Shown in pieces: positions 34,368-45,283 of a DNA stretch of 64,000 nucleotides. The notes under the pieces are model-generated. The model was not told the DNA's origin. It did no database searches and saw only the letters and a program-made list of their open reading frames with translations. A program made the translations under genes and the position numbers. Source of the stretch: Acheta domesticus (lineage: Eukaryota > Arthropoda > Insecta > Orthoptera > Gryllidae); NCBI GenBank assembly GCA_031308135.1, contig JAHLJT010000631.1:211094731-211158730 (forward strand), written 5' to 3'. The first letter of the stretch is position 1. Every line of letters starts with the position of its first letter.

Positions 34368-35108
34368 AGGCACCGACTGGTGTCACTGCAATGACTCTGT
34401 CCGTGAGGTCCTAGGGTTCGAGTCCCGACGGTAGAATTTTCTACACTAGCACTACTTCGGTTTTTCTTTCTTGGCGCGTGGGGGGGGGGGTTCAAAATGT
34501 AATATCTCACGGTATGTCGCGTCGTTCTCGGTTGTGCATGGAGGAGTCGCATGATCGCGACTGTATCGAGCAGTGCGACTCCTCTTGCGACTCCTAGAGG
34601 CACAACCGAGAACGACACGAAATACCGCGAGATATTTCATTTTGATAACACCCCCCCCCCACGCGCCAAGAAAGAAAAACCGAAGTATATGTAGCTGGGA
34701 CGAATTCAGCTGCTGTCTGACGGAGAATTCTAGTAGCCACCTGCTCTGATTGATAGTTTTCTGTGATGTCTCCGATCAACATCAGACAAATGCCGGAACA
34801 GTACCCCAACAAACGGACCATGGACCGCGCGCGATCTTTTCCTCCTATTGTTTGCCCTATCCTCACTCACAACTTACACACTTAAACATACACGCGTAAG
34901 CGTGTAAGGACTGTGGAGCTTGTCCCTGTTGGAGCGGTGCCCCGCTGGTGGGAGATGGTTGGGGAAAACCTCGCAAGACGACGTGTATGTCTTCGTAGAA
35001 TTTCACCGAGGTGGAGATCACCCCCACCTCCCGCTATAAAAACAAGCTCTACACTTACGGGACTAATGACCTTTGCCATGGACACGCCCGGAACCACTAA
35101 TCAACCAG
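34368..35108 (+). mobile_element. SINE2 copy e with complete head, split by HP1
   Basis: The head contains GGTGTCACTGCAATGACTCT and box B GGGTTCGAGTCCC at 34414-34426. HP1 copy 2 is inserted at 34446-34690. The body resumes with GACGAATTCAGCTGCTGTCT and ends in the 3' motif GGGACTAATGACC plus a GACACGCCCGGAACCACTAA tail. This is the best template for the family head. Confidence 0.85.
34446..34690. mobile_element. HP1 palindromic element, copy 2, inside SINE2
   Basis: The outermost arms are ACTTCGGTTTTTCTTTCTTG then GCGCGTG and a G run at left, and the exact complement (C run, CACGCGCCAAGAAAGAAAAA) at right. The inner arms are the HP1 hairpin TATCTCACGGTATGTCGCGT and its complement. Arms of about 100 bp surround a short centre (GTATCGAGCAGTGCG). 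The C/G-run outer arms are not seen in the other copies. Confidence 0.8.
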
Positions 35109-35114
35109 TTCATC

Positions 35115-35340
35115 GTGCGCCTCGCCGCCTTGGGCTGCCCGACGTCTGCCTTTGCCCCGCGCGTCCGGGGCGGCCCTGTCGCCTCCTGTCGCGCCCTGGC
35201 GTCCCCCTGCCTGCGGGGCCCGTGGCAGGAAGTGCGCACTTTTCCGCCGCCACGCGCGCGGCGCCTCTCCGCGCCGTCTCGCCCCGCTGCGTACGCCGCC
35301 CCGCCCCCGCCCCGCCCCGCGCCCACCGAATTAAGCCTAA
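35115..35340. promoter_or_regulatory. CpG-dense patch downstream of SINE2 copy e
   Basis: CpG-dense with CCCCGCCCCCGCCCCGCC near its right end, followed at 35330-35520 by a balanced, conserved-looking stretch (AATTAAGCCTAATTTT, GCATTAGAGACGGCTTCC). No coding frame recognised. Confidence 0.35.
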
Positions 35341-35529
35341 TTTTTTTTGCCTTACGCGGGCGAGGAGCATGTCCCGAGAAACCTGCCTCGCATTAGAGAC
35401 GGCTTCCTGAATCGTGTTGCCCTGCGATTCACTATGAGCTTTGCTGCGGTTACACAGCAGCCAGATAATTGTCCTCGTGTATCGAGTAGTTTCAAGTAAA
35501 TCTTCCTGTAACAGGCGTGAAGGATTCGT

Positions 35530-36400
35530 GATCGATTTAACTATTCGTTGTTAAGTATCATTTCGAAATAACAATATCTCAGCAAAATACATGTAATATT
35601 TTTACACAATTCAAATATTCTTTGGGTTAAATTGGCATAAAAGTCCGTATTTTTTTTTATTACGTTCAACATTATATTTTCTGTGCTTGTTTGATAAAAT
35701 GCCTATGATTTAAAACGTGCATTTTAATTCTTTCTTTTTTATCTCAAGAAGAAACAGCTACTGTGCTCTAGAAGAAATGTAGATTACACTAGAGTACCGT
35801 AATGATGTGAATGACAAAGTAAAACATGAAATATATTGAAGTCTATTCATTTATTCATATTCATTTTCAATACTTTTTAAACTTGGCAATATTATATTTT
35901 TCTAAGAGTCACAGTTTTAAATAACTGTAAGTACTAAAGGAAAATGAGAAAGCAATTCTTGGAAAAGCGATTAGAGTAAATAAGAAATATACACACGAGT
36001 GAAATTTTGTGTAAGCCATATGACGAAATAATCCATAAATATAATATACGAAATACAAGGTTCATAAAATAATTACAATAACTTATGATTATAAAGAAGA
36101 GGATGTAGATGACAAGTACGAACAAAACTCTTCAAACTGATGAGAAAAAAATTATTCGTATTAATCATTATTTATTAACTTATCATATATTTACTGCAAA
36201 TCAATTTCAATAAGAAATATCTGTTTTGTAGAAATTTTATTTTTGCAGTACTTTATTTATTGTTTACCGAATTCGTCAATCGTACTGCTGGATATTCCTC
36301 CCAAAGTGAGATAAATGAAGCACGGAGACCCTGAAATGCGAATGAGGATGATTGCGTGGCAGCTGCGCTGGCTAGGAAGTGGCTGAAGTGGCATCGATGT
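35530..36400. other. AT-rich sequence, no recognised gene
   Basis: Nothing supportable seen. Confidence 0.35.
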
Positions 36401-36419
36401 CGCGAGGCGTTGGCGACGA

Positions 36420-37085
36420 ACCGGGAGAGGGGGGATGGGGTAGGCGCCGCTTTCGCTCGCGCCCCACTTGCGGTGATGTGGGCGGGGCGGAGCGGAGCGG
36501 CGCGGGGCGGGGAGAGGTGGCGATGGGTGGGTGGCGCGGAGTTGGGCAGGAAGCCGCGGGCCGGGCCGGGCCGGGCCGGAGCGGGACAGGCAGGGGGCGG
36601 GGAGGTTCGAAGCGGGGCGGGGCAGAATGATGCGGGACGAGATGGGAAGGGGCTGGGAGGAGCGGGACGGCGTGATGTCAGAGCGGGGTGTGGGTGATGC
36701 GGAGCAAGGCGGCGTGGGGCGGCGTGGGGCGGCGTGGGGCGGCGTGGGGCGGCGTGGGGCGGCGTGGGGCGGCGTGGGGCGGCGTGGGGCGGCGTGGGGC
36801 GGCGTGGGGCGGCGTGGGGCGGCGTGGGGCGGCGTGGGGCGGCGTGGGGCGGCGTGGGGCGGCGTGGGGGCGGCGTGGGGCGGCGTGGGGCGGCGTGGGG
36901 CGGCCGTGGGGCGACGCGGGGTGGAGCGAGACTGGACGGGAAAGGACGGGGACGGGGCCGGACAGGGAGGGGGAGGCGTGCGGTGGGGTTAGGGCGGGGC
37001 GGGGCAGGGCAAGGCAGGGCAGGGCGGAATGGGGCGGGGCGGAGCAAGGAGGCACGGGGCGGCACGGGGGGGGGTCACCCCACAT
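36420..37085 (+). repeat. G-rich strand-asymmetric block with 10-bp tandem repeat
   Basis: About 650 bp in which G far exceeds C on the plus strand. The core at 36709-36913 is about 20 copies of GGCGTGGGGC, with one extra G shifting the phase near 36870. Flanks are degenerate relatives (GGGGCGGAGCGGAGCGG, GGACGGGGACGGGG). The long apparent proteins (Arg-Arg-Gly-Ala on one strand, Pro-His-Ala on the other) follow from the period and are not genes. Confidence 0.9.
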
Positions 37086-37767
37086 ACGTCTCGCGCCCCG
37101 GCGTGCAGACTTAACAGATGCCGCAACTCATGGAAGCTACCTCATTACTCCAATTACAATTATTAACTTGTTCTTCACCTCATTTATTCTGTTACTCTTC
37201 CGCAGAAAGTTCTTGAAAACAATAAAATTACACTTTATCTTCAGCATTCCATAATCACATAATTGTTTTTCGTGCTATGACAGTTCTCTAACCTTCAACC
37301 TCTCGTCATTCAGAGCTTTGGAGAAGCATTCCGACGACTGGAAAACAACATAAATTTAAAACATTCCCCCAAAACTATGGTTGTTGCCTTTATTCACCAT
37401 CAAATAAGAATATTAAAAACGGAAGGGCAGTATTTCTGCAGCTCAAGAAAACGTGCAGCCGATTGTATCCCCGCCTCCTCCCGTGCGTCCCATATTTTTT
37501 TTATTTTTATGGCATTAAAGAAAGCATTAAAAACGCTTATCTATGAATCTAGTATTTCAGTGATTTTATTTACGACCGTATTCACAATTTTAAGGAGTAT
37601 ACTTATAATTAGGGCTTGATTTCTGTCGGAACGGCGTTCCGGTACCTCGTTAATAATAATTAAATTATAATATAAATATGTAACTATTTTTAATAATCTA
37701 ATAATTAATTTGGGGCAAGTTCCGGAACCTAAAAGTTTATAAATCAAGCACGGGTTTTTAATACTTA

Positions 37768-37807
37768 CCAGGGATAAATTACCTTCGGTTGACGCAGCCG
37801 TGAATTG
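37768..37807 (+). repeat. 40-bp direct repeat, copy 1, SINE 3'-end-like
   Basis: Identical to 38283-38322. It contains GGGATAAATTACCTTCGGTT and GACGCAGCCGTGAATTG. It resembles the SINE2 3' motif at 33720-33760 (GGGATTAATTACCTTAGCAG), so it is probably a SINE tail relic. Confidence 0.7.
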
Positions 37808-38282
37808 AAGATCTTGGTTTTTCCAAACTTTTCGCAACACAGCTTTGGGCTAGTTTATAAGGCCATACTACACACTTGCATTACCTGTTATGAACAACAG
37901 GTAACAACTGTTCTTGCAAATTTAAACATTTTCTGACATAAATATGTCGGGTAAAGAAAAGCGCTCTCAACACACAACAAGTTTTACATAAATTGCTCTG
38001 GACATGTTCTTAAAGGCTAAGATATCTAGATAGATGAAGAATGAGTAGTTTATGACTTTCAAAAGTTCTTGATATTTTATTTCAGTTTCTTTTATCGAGT
38101 TTTCGGTACAACAAGAAACTTTTTTTCGACGGGAACTTCTTGTAGAGCAAATACTTTTTTGGTCAATATATTGTTGCAAGAGTAAACACCAAACTATAAG
38201 CTCCTTCTTGCATTAACGTGTAGTCAAATGTCTTCGTGTCTGAAGCACTAAATAAAATCTGCTTTCGCTGTCTCTGTATGAC

Positions 38283-38322
38283 CCAGGGATAAATTACCTT
38301 CGGTTGACGCAGCCGTGAATTG
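38283..38322 (+). repeat. 40-bp direct repeat, copy 2, SINE 3'-end-like
   Basis: Exact match to 37768-37807, 515 bp away; flanks differ. Confidence 0.7.
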
Positions 38323-39618
38323 GCTGGTGGTTCATTACAAGTAAGCGCACTTTCTATAACCGCCGTAAATTGTCGCAGGCTTTCTAAACACTGTCATTGT
38401 ACACGCTTGAGGACTTCAAGTGAGTACTTGCATCCTTTGAAAGAACGTGTGGCGTGGAGAATAACTACTGTTCTCAAGTAATTAAAATATTTCTTCAACC
38501 TCGATAATTACATACATATCGCATGTAGAAGTTTTTGACCTTTTCGAAATTACAGGAAGAACATTGCCTACCTAAGCATTTTAAATTAACTTTCCGCAAA
38601 TTCAGGAAAAAGTTCATTGCTACTCACAAAATTTGAACATTTCTCTGAAGTGAAAATTACCTCGCATTTTATTGTGTGAATGAAATTATACACACATGCA
38701 TTTTCTGAATAACGAATGGGCCTTTTTTTAATTTAACGCAATTGTGAATGATGTAATTCTACAACTAATTAATTCGATTTCTTGTAAAATGACATATTTT
38801 TGAAGATTACTGTTTAGCTTGTAGGAATGTTACGAACTAAGTATACCACATCTTGTATTATATGATTAACTATTTAACTGCCAATGTAGTAAACAGACGT
38901 AGAAAACAGACAGGCGTATGCACCCACTTTCTCAACTTTTCCAGTTATTTTAAGCAACTGTATAGTTAATTATTTCATTAACTTTACATAAAAACATTGA
39001 AGAAATATGTAATTTTTCCGTTACTATCTTACGTAGAGAAGTTTTACGTTTTCGATGATGTAAGAGTATTTCATACTCGCAGATGACTCATTGCCGCCGT
39101 GCTCGCTTTGTATGCCCAAGCACCCGGGTGCGGTTCGCGGAGACAAGACAAATCAATAGTTTCCGCAGTGCACTAGCCTCTCGCGGTTTCTGAGGCTGGG
39201 GGAGTAGACAACCTGCCGAGGGTCCTGCGAGTATAGCCGAACACAAAGACTCGGTTCCCATCGTTTTTGGTGATGAGACCAGCGCGCCGAGTCCGTTATG
39301 TTCGAGAATGCTATTTACAGCACTGTCATTATCGGGAACAAAATGTATTGGGCCTGTTATCGGGGTGGGTTCTTCGCGTCCGCGAAGGCACGAAAAGGCA
39401 ATGATGGATAACAAATGCTGGAGACGTCATCGGATCTCTTGATACGGTTTGTTGTTCAAGCGTTGCTGTTAAATATCGTAAATACATTATTTATTTCATG
39501 TACAATGGGGACAGTAGTTGAACTACGTGAAAAAAATGATTTGAGCTGCATTTCTACGACTAAAACTAAATAAAAATTCGATTGCACAAAATATGTTGCA
39601 ATCCTATTTTTAACATAA

Positions 39619-39650
39619 TTTCTGATTATAATAAGTATTATAATCAGAAA
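39619..39650. repeat. Near-perfect 32-bp palindrome
   Basis: A stem TTTCTGATTATAATA pairs perfectly with TATTATAATCAGAAA around a 2-nt AG centre. Confidence 0.8.
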
Positions 39651-41074
39651 CCTTTTTAGTACCACTTACTCCTTAAACATTATTAAGTACATGGTTTCTA
39701 CTAGGAAAACCGTAAAGGAATATATCTCGTAACATCTCACTTTTTCACCCACTACATAGGATATTAGGCTAGTAAAGAGAAATAATTGTGAAGCTATTAT
39801 TGCAAAAAGTGGCGATTTTTGTCAGAAAAATACGTAGTGGACACCAAAATGTGGATATTTCTTGCTGCTACATATAGTAAATCACTTTCTCTAATACGTT
39901 GTTTAGTCAAAATCCACTTTTTGTGGTTCCTTAGTATATTTTCTTAATGAAATATATTACTCAAGTTAATTCTTTAAACAATCCAATGTAAATTTTTTTG
40001 AAAATTTGAGAATTTTTCGTACAATTTTAAATGGACATTACAGAGAATGCGAGAGAGTTTGTGCTGTTGTTACTACATTCGTTTTTATTAAAACAATTTA
40101 AAATGCAGTATTAAATTATTTTCTCCTTTGTAAGACAGTTTACGATATTTATCAGAAAAGAAACACATCAATAGTCCCAACAAGCTGCACACAGGGCACG
40201 CTCCACCGGTACTGCCAAGAACAGCCGAGAATATGAGGGGTACCGACCGTCCCGATCATTGTGAGAGATCTTTGTTTAGATTTCATAGGCAGATAAGGAG
40301 ATCGCGCGCCTTCCGAGATGCGAAATAAAGCCAGCGAGAACAATCAATGAATGCGTGATAAATGATAATAGAATGCGTTTTGTCCGACTCTAGCACTAAG
40401 CATTTGAGTGCCTGTTGTGAAAAGTGTCTTCGGGGCCCTCGACCTCCGGCTGCCTAGTGCTTCAGTCCCTAGTGCCACCTTTAACTTCCAAACCTGGAAC
40501 GCTATTGGCTATACAACACACAGCAGTATTTCAATAAAATCAGAGATCTGCTGATAAACTGTTCATCTGATAACGATTAATTCGGTAGTTTAAAGTCTGG
40601 CGTATCGTAGGGTTAAAATTCGACCTAAGTCGTGGATTTTTAAGGGCGAAAAAAATCCCTCGTTCCTTTAGAGGGAAAGTAAAGCCAGCTCTCCCATATA
40701 GATTTACTGCAGTAAAAGACCCTCAGGCCTAAAAGAAACCATTGAGGTAAATTAAAATCGCCTACTTCCTCATAGTAATGCATTCCTTCTTCGCCTGAGT
40801 GATACATTCCAAGCTAGATGGCAAAAGAAGCGTTGCCACGTAACATAAAGCATTATTGAATTCAATTGAGCTGATGAACGTCTGTTGGAAAAACATGATG
40901 TTACGAAAAATAAAAAAATAAAAAAAATGGATACGTTACAGTCAAAACTCAAACTCGGTTAAAACGTACAACACTGAGTGAAAACGAATTTTAACAAACC
41001 CCTTCTCGAAAATATAACATTAGCTAGTCAGAACTAGTTTTATCCAAATCTGGAATGAAAAACGAATTTTGGCT

Positions 41075-41240
41075 AACATAATTTCTTAACTTCATAATTT
41101 CTTCATTATTTAAAATCAGTTTTGACTGATGTGGTGTGTTTTTAAGAGCGCCTACTCAATCTCCTTAAAATATCATGTTTTATGGCTTATGCCGTTGTTA
41201 TCGAGTACGTCTTACCTCTTCTCCATCAAGTAACTTTAAT
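41075..41240. repeat. Source-like copy of the segment found inside SINE2 copy g
   Basis: Closely matches 43475-43620 in the same orientation. Shared words include GATGTGGTGTGTTTT, CCTACTCAATCTCCTTAAAA and GTTATCGAGTACGTCTTACC. It has two short stretches (about 13 and 7 nt) missing from the other copy. Confidence 0.85.
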
Positions 41241-41679
41241 TCCCTAAAATACAGATTATGAGACAGACTGACAAGGTTAAAGATGAAATACCAATGTTTC
41301 TCTTTGCCACATATTCAAGCAAAAGAAACTTTTCCTTACAAATTTTAAATTACGACCTGTAAATAATTTCTTTATTAATAAATTATGGTCACAAAAACAC
41401 TAAACTTTCATATATACAGGATACTATCTTATATGCATTGTAATTTTTGTATATTTTTTTTCTTGGTTCCAATCGAATGGAGGACTTCGATTATTGAGAA
41501 CAACTCGTCAACGTTTTGAAAACATGGACCTCTTCAGTCCACATATGGTATTTGAATGATATTTTTTTCCCGTTTCAACTGTACTATGGGTGGCATTGGA
41601 GATATTTTTAATACTTGCCTTTTCAAATTTACATGAACTTTCTTCTTGGCTTATGTAAGGCAGTTTGAAAAAGAATACC

Positions 41680-41706
41680 ACGCACACGCACACACACACA
41701 CACACT
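41680..41706. repeat. (CA)n microsatellite
   Basis: CACGCACACGCACACACACA and similar units. Confidence 0.9.
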
Positions 41707-41767
41707 GAAACCTAATTGGTAGCTCTTTGAAGCTCAACATGCTATGTTAGCTCAGAGAACCACCTAA

Positions 41768-42548
41768 ATCAGCTCAGAGCAAGAACTGTTGCTTCAGCAG
41801 CGACTCTGACTGAGATATTCGCCTGAGGACCTGACTTCGAGTCCTGGCGGTGAAGAAGTATTCGACTCTAAATAGCTAGATCGAGTTCATCCATTGTCTG
41901 AGGAGAATTCTACCGGTCGGTCATTCGCATTGGTAATTTTTGTGGTTTCTCTGATCCTTACCAGGCGAGTGCCGGACCAGGACCATAAGAAACGGGCCAT
42001 GAACCGCGCGCGATCCTACCCTCCTCTTCCTTTACTCCACTCTTCCTTTACCCCACTCTTCCTTTACCCCACTCTTCCTTTACCCCACTCTTCCTTTACC
42101 CCACTCTTCCTTTACCCCACTCTTCCTTTACCCCACTCTTCCTTTACCCCACTCTTCCTTTACCCCACTCTTCCTTTACCCCACTCTTCCTTTACCCCAC
42201 TCTTCCTTTACCCCACTCTTCCTTTATCCCACTCTTCCTTTACCCCACTCTTCCTTTACCCCACTCTTCCTTTACCCCACTCTTCCTTTACCCCACTCTT
42301 CCTTTACCCCACTCTTCCTTTACCCCACTCTTCCTTTACCCCACTCTTCCTTTACCCCACTCTTCCTTTACCCCACTCTTCCTTTACCCCACTCTTCCTT
42401 TACCCCACTCTTCCTTTACCCCACTCTTCCTTTACCCCACTCTTCCTTTACCCCACTCTTCCTTTACCCCACTCTTCCTTTACCCCACTCTTCCTTTACC
42501 CCACTCTTCCTTTACCCCACTCTTCCCCTTCATCACACACACCCCTTT
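41768..42548 (+). mobile_element. SINE2 copy f with internal 16-bp minisatellite
   Basis: The head reads CAGCTCAGAGCAAGAACTGT and box B ACTTCGAGTCCTGG. The body runs through GAGAATTCTACCGGTCGG and AACCGCGCGCGATCC to the pyrimidine-rich segment, which has expanded into the 16-bp array. Sequence after the array (CATCACACACACCCC) is the next SINE2 word, and then the family match is lost, so the 3' half is missing. Confidence 0.8.
42021..42526. repeat. 16-bp minisatellite
   Basis: About 31 nearly identical copies of CTCTTCCTTTACCCCA, with a T variant near 42034 and 42229. A 16-bp period gives a 16-residue repeat in every frame, which explains the 218-codon Leu/Pro/His/Ser ORF; it is not a gene. 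Confidence 0.95.
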
Positions 42549-42789
42549 AACAACACGGGATGACGAACTACATGAAGGGGCGATTACGTCGTGGCATCGT
42601 GCCACGGACTCCCGCTCGTGGCATCGACCTTGACAACACTGGCCAAAAGGTTTAACACGCCAATGGTTCGAAGTTCCCTTATCTGCTGCGATTAATTTCT
42701 GGCCTTCAAACCACGTTAAGAAACAGGATGAAACCAGGCGGGTTCCGTTTTACGATAATTCCATCGCCAGAGAACGATGGTCTGCCTGT

Positions 42790-43160
42790 GGACTGCCAGT
42801 GGTCCAATGCCGGCCGGAGGGGCCCGCCCAAAGGCGTCGCGCCATCGCGGGCGGGGCTCGGGCGAAGGCGTCGCGTCGATGGTAGCGCTATCGGCGCGAG
42901 GCGTGGCAGGTCTCTGTACTTCCGCCTGCGACTTTGTCCCCGCGCGTCGTTTTATGATCCGCCTCGTTTATGTACTCGGCGCCGCGACCGCCTTGTTTAT
43001 GACGCGGGTTGGCGGCGAGGGCGAGGGCGATGGTGGGGGCGGGGGCGAGGGCGGGGGCGGCTCGGGGCAGGCGCTGCGCTCGCGTCGCGTCGGCCAGATC
43101 ACGGTCGTTCAACCCGCGTGGCGCCGTGTTGCGCCGAGGCACCATCAAGAACAAGTACGT
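42790..43160. promoter_or_regulatory. CpG-dense patch upstream of SINE2 copy g
   Basis: CpG-rich with a GGGCGAGGGCGATGGTGGGG-type run at 43018-43070. No recognised gene. Confidence 0.35.
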
Positions 43161-43429
43161 CTGCACCGCCTCTGACCGGGAGGTCCTAGGGTTCCTTCCC
43201 AAAGGCGGCAGGTTACTAGATACTAGATTCAAAGCTAGGTCCAATTCAGTCGCTGTCTGGATGAGAATTCTAGCGGCTGGCTGCTCTGATCGGGAGTTTT
43301 CCCTGGTTTCTCCGATCAACACCAGGCGAACGCCGGCGCAAAACTCAAACACAGTGGCCAGGGATCTTTCCTTCCTCTTCCTTGTCCTATCCCCACCCCT
43401 TACGCACACCCACACACCCTCACCCACAC

Positions 43430-43430
<1 letters not shown>

Positions 43431-43472
<42 letters not shown>
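43431..43472. repeat. (TA)n microsatellite, left
   Basis: Uninterrupted TA units at the left edge of the inserted segment. Confidence 0.95.
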
Positions 43473-43474
<2 letters not shown>

Positions 43475-43477
<3 letters not shown>

Positions 43478-43620
43478 CATTATTTCTTAACAAATATTTA
43501 AAATCAGTTTTGAATGATGTGGTGTGTTTTAAGAGTGCCTACTCAATCTCCTTAAAATATCATGTTTTATGCCGTTGTTATCGAGTACGTCTTACCTCTT
43601 CTCCATCAAGTAACTTTAAT
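43475..43620. repeat. Copied segment between two (TA)n runs
   Basis: Near-identical to 41075-41240 (2.4 kb upstream, same orientation). It has no terminal inverted repeats, and its borders are the AT-rich runs. Confidence 0.85.
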
Positions 43621-43627
43621 TTTAATG

Positions 43628-43654
43628 CATATATGTATATATATATACATATAC

Positions 43655-43708
<54 letters not shown>
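43628..43708. repeat. (TA)n / TATACATATA microsatellite, right
   Basis: ATATATACATATAC-type units merging into pure TA. Confidence 0.95.
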
Positions 43709-43711
<3 letters not shown>

Positions 43712-43964
43712 GGATACTACGACACACGTCGAGAGACCAGTCGGAAGCTTAGAGCTTCTCCCGGCTTGGGTCGTACCTCGCTGGTGGTGGATAATGGTTG
43801 GTGAGAATCCCTGCAAACCGACGGGTAGGTCGGTGCCAGGTCTCGTCATCCATCGTGGAAGACCACCGCCACCTCCCACGATAAAATCATCCACTATACA
43901 TGCGGGACTAAGCGCCTTAGCAGTTGACGCGCCCGGAATCACTAATCAATCAACGAACTAATAC

Positions 43965-45280
43965 GAACTTTCGTGTCTATACCCTCTATCAACAAATAGT
44001 TGATCCTCGAATTACTTTTATCACTACTGGCTTCATAATTACTTTGCCTTAGTTAATGCGGCCAATGTGAAAATTCTGAAAGACATTACAGTTCGTAGGT
44101 TTCAGTGGCTCTTCTGTGATTGTAGAGATAATTTCTCCATTTTCTTAATCGTTATCTTAAAATCTATGTAGTATTTTCTCGGCATTTACGCCGCTTCAAA
44201 CATCGTGTTAGGAAGCGGTGTACGTGCTGACGTGGAAAGCGGAAACATAATGGTTAGTTTTCAAATCTAGATGTAATCGCAACTGCTTACTTCCACATGC
44301 AATGATTCTCTTAAAGACTTCCGTTTCCGATAATATCTTTTCAACAATCAGAGATGAGATATGCAAAAGCATTATGGAAGACATGCGATATAAAAATATA
44401 TAAATTGGCAAAATGTTAAATACGGTTTTCTCATATAAACTTTTCTTTTTCTGTTTTCAGGTAAGCAAAGTGTGTTCTTCTGATGCGTAGATGACAATCA
44501 AATGTTCCAGCCGTACAAAAGAACAGAATCAATTAGAAGTGATGATGTTCCTTCTTCTTCAAGGTACTACAAATATTATCAATTTTTGCAGTGAGATTTG
44601 TGTGTGACTATTTTGCGATTAATCTCAGTGACCCTAAGTTTGTTGGTTAGGCTGCCATTTAATTTTGTTTGAAGATTACTTAGTTTGTCCAGCACTTAAT
44701 ACTTTTCTTGTGTGGAATATTGTTCATACCACAATATAGTGTTTTTCTTTCTCGTATTTAATGATGCATTTTATATTTCAATCAATAAATTGATATGTTA
44801 TATTATTATGGGCACTTTTTGACCTCTTCAGAAAAAGAATAATGAAATACAAATCTACTGAAAATATAAGTAGATCTTATACGAAACATTTTATTTCTGA
44901 TGGATCCCCGGAATAGATCCAAACAATATTTTTCCAAACATCTATACAATATTCACTTTTAAAACGAATAATGATTCTGTGTTGATGCCGATACATAGTG
45001 ACCAGAGTTACGCGAATGCTCTGGGCTCTCCCAGTTTTCTGACATGATCCCTATACTGGTTTCGAGATTCGTGTTCTCTACGAGAGTATGTGCGACAGCC
45101 TCGATGTAATACAGCGCCAACACTCAACGGGTGCTGGGGCAGGAGGAGCAGGGCTGAGTTTTCCGCGTTCGCGCCTCTTCGCTGACTCCGATCCGCAGAT
45201 CTGATGGATCCCCATCCGTTGGGCCAGCACCGCTGCGTGGATGCTTTCAGGCAGGCGGAATGTTCCTATGCATCTATTAC
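43965..45280. other. Mixed sequence, no recognised gene
   Basis: Mostly AT-rich. 44990-45240 is GC-balanced, with no ORF that I can support. Confidence 0.35.
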
Positions 45281-45283
45281 ACT

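Larger units (their letters stand above)
37110..41060. other. AT-rich sequence with a few small repeats
   Basis: No gene recognised. Includes a pair of 40-bp direct repeats (37768, 38283), a 32-bp palindrome (39619-39650), and 39080-39430, a GC-balanced stretch with a 108-codon minus-strand ORF that shows no recognised domain. 40600-40770 has a repeat-like look (GGGCGAAAAAAATCCCTCG) but no second copy here. Confidence 0.4.
43162..43952 (+). mobile_element. SINE2 copy g, split by (TA)n and copied DNA
   Basis: The head GCCTCTGACCGGGAGGTCCT has a damaged box B. The body is normal up to the CACACCC segment, where (TA)n (43431-43472), a 146-bp copy of 41075-41240, and a second (TA)n-rich run (43628-43708) are inserted. 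The second half resumes with CGAGAGACCAGTCGGAAGC and ends in GGGACTAAGCGCCTTAGCAG and an ATCACTAATCAATCAA tail. Confidence 0.85.

Noticed and set aside
34414..34426. GGGTTCGAGTCCC as part of a tRNA gene
   Set aside because: It is a box B, but the same head recurs at 24.85, 31.8, 41.8, 43.2 and 48.75 kb joined to the SINE2 body, so it belongs to a SINE.
33989..34618. 209-codon minus-strand ORF
   Set aside because: It crosses a CpG patch, the SINE2 head and an HP1 arm, so it cannot be one gene.
36253..37254. 270- and 188-codon ORFs over the G-rich block
   Set aside because: Products of the GGCGTGGGGC array and composition; both strands give equally long frames.
41894..42550. A 218-codon Leu/Pro/His/Ser repeat ORF
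   Set aside because: It is the translation of the 16-bp minisatellite, which is open in several frames. There is no start context or domain.
42888..43493. 201-codon minus-strand ORF starting in a poly-Tyr/Ile run
   Set aside because: The start lies in the (TA)n array and the rest is SINE2 and CpG patch.
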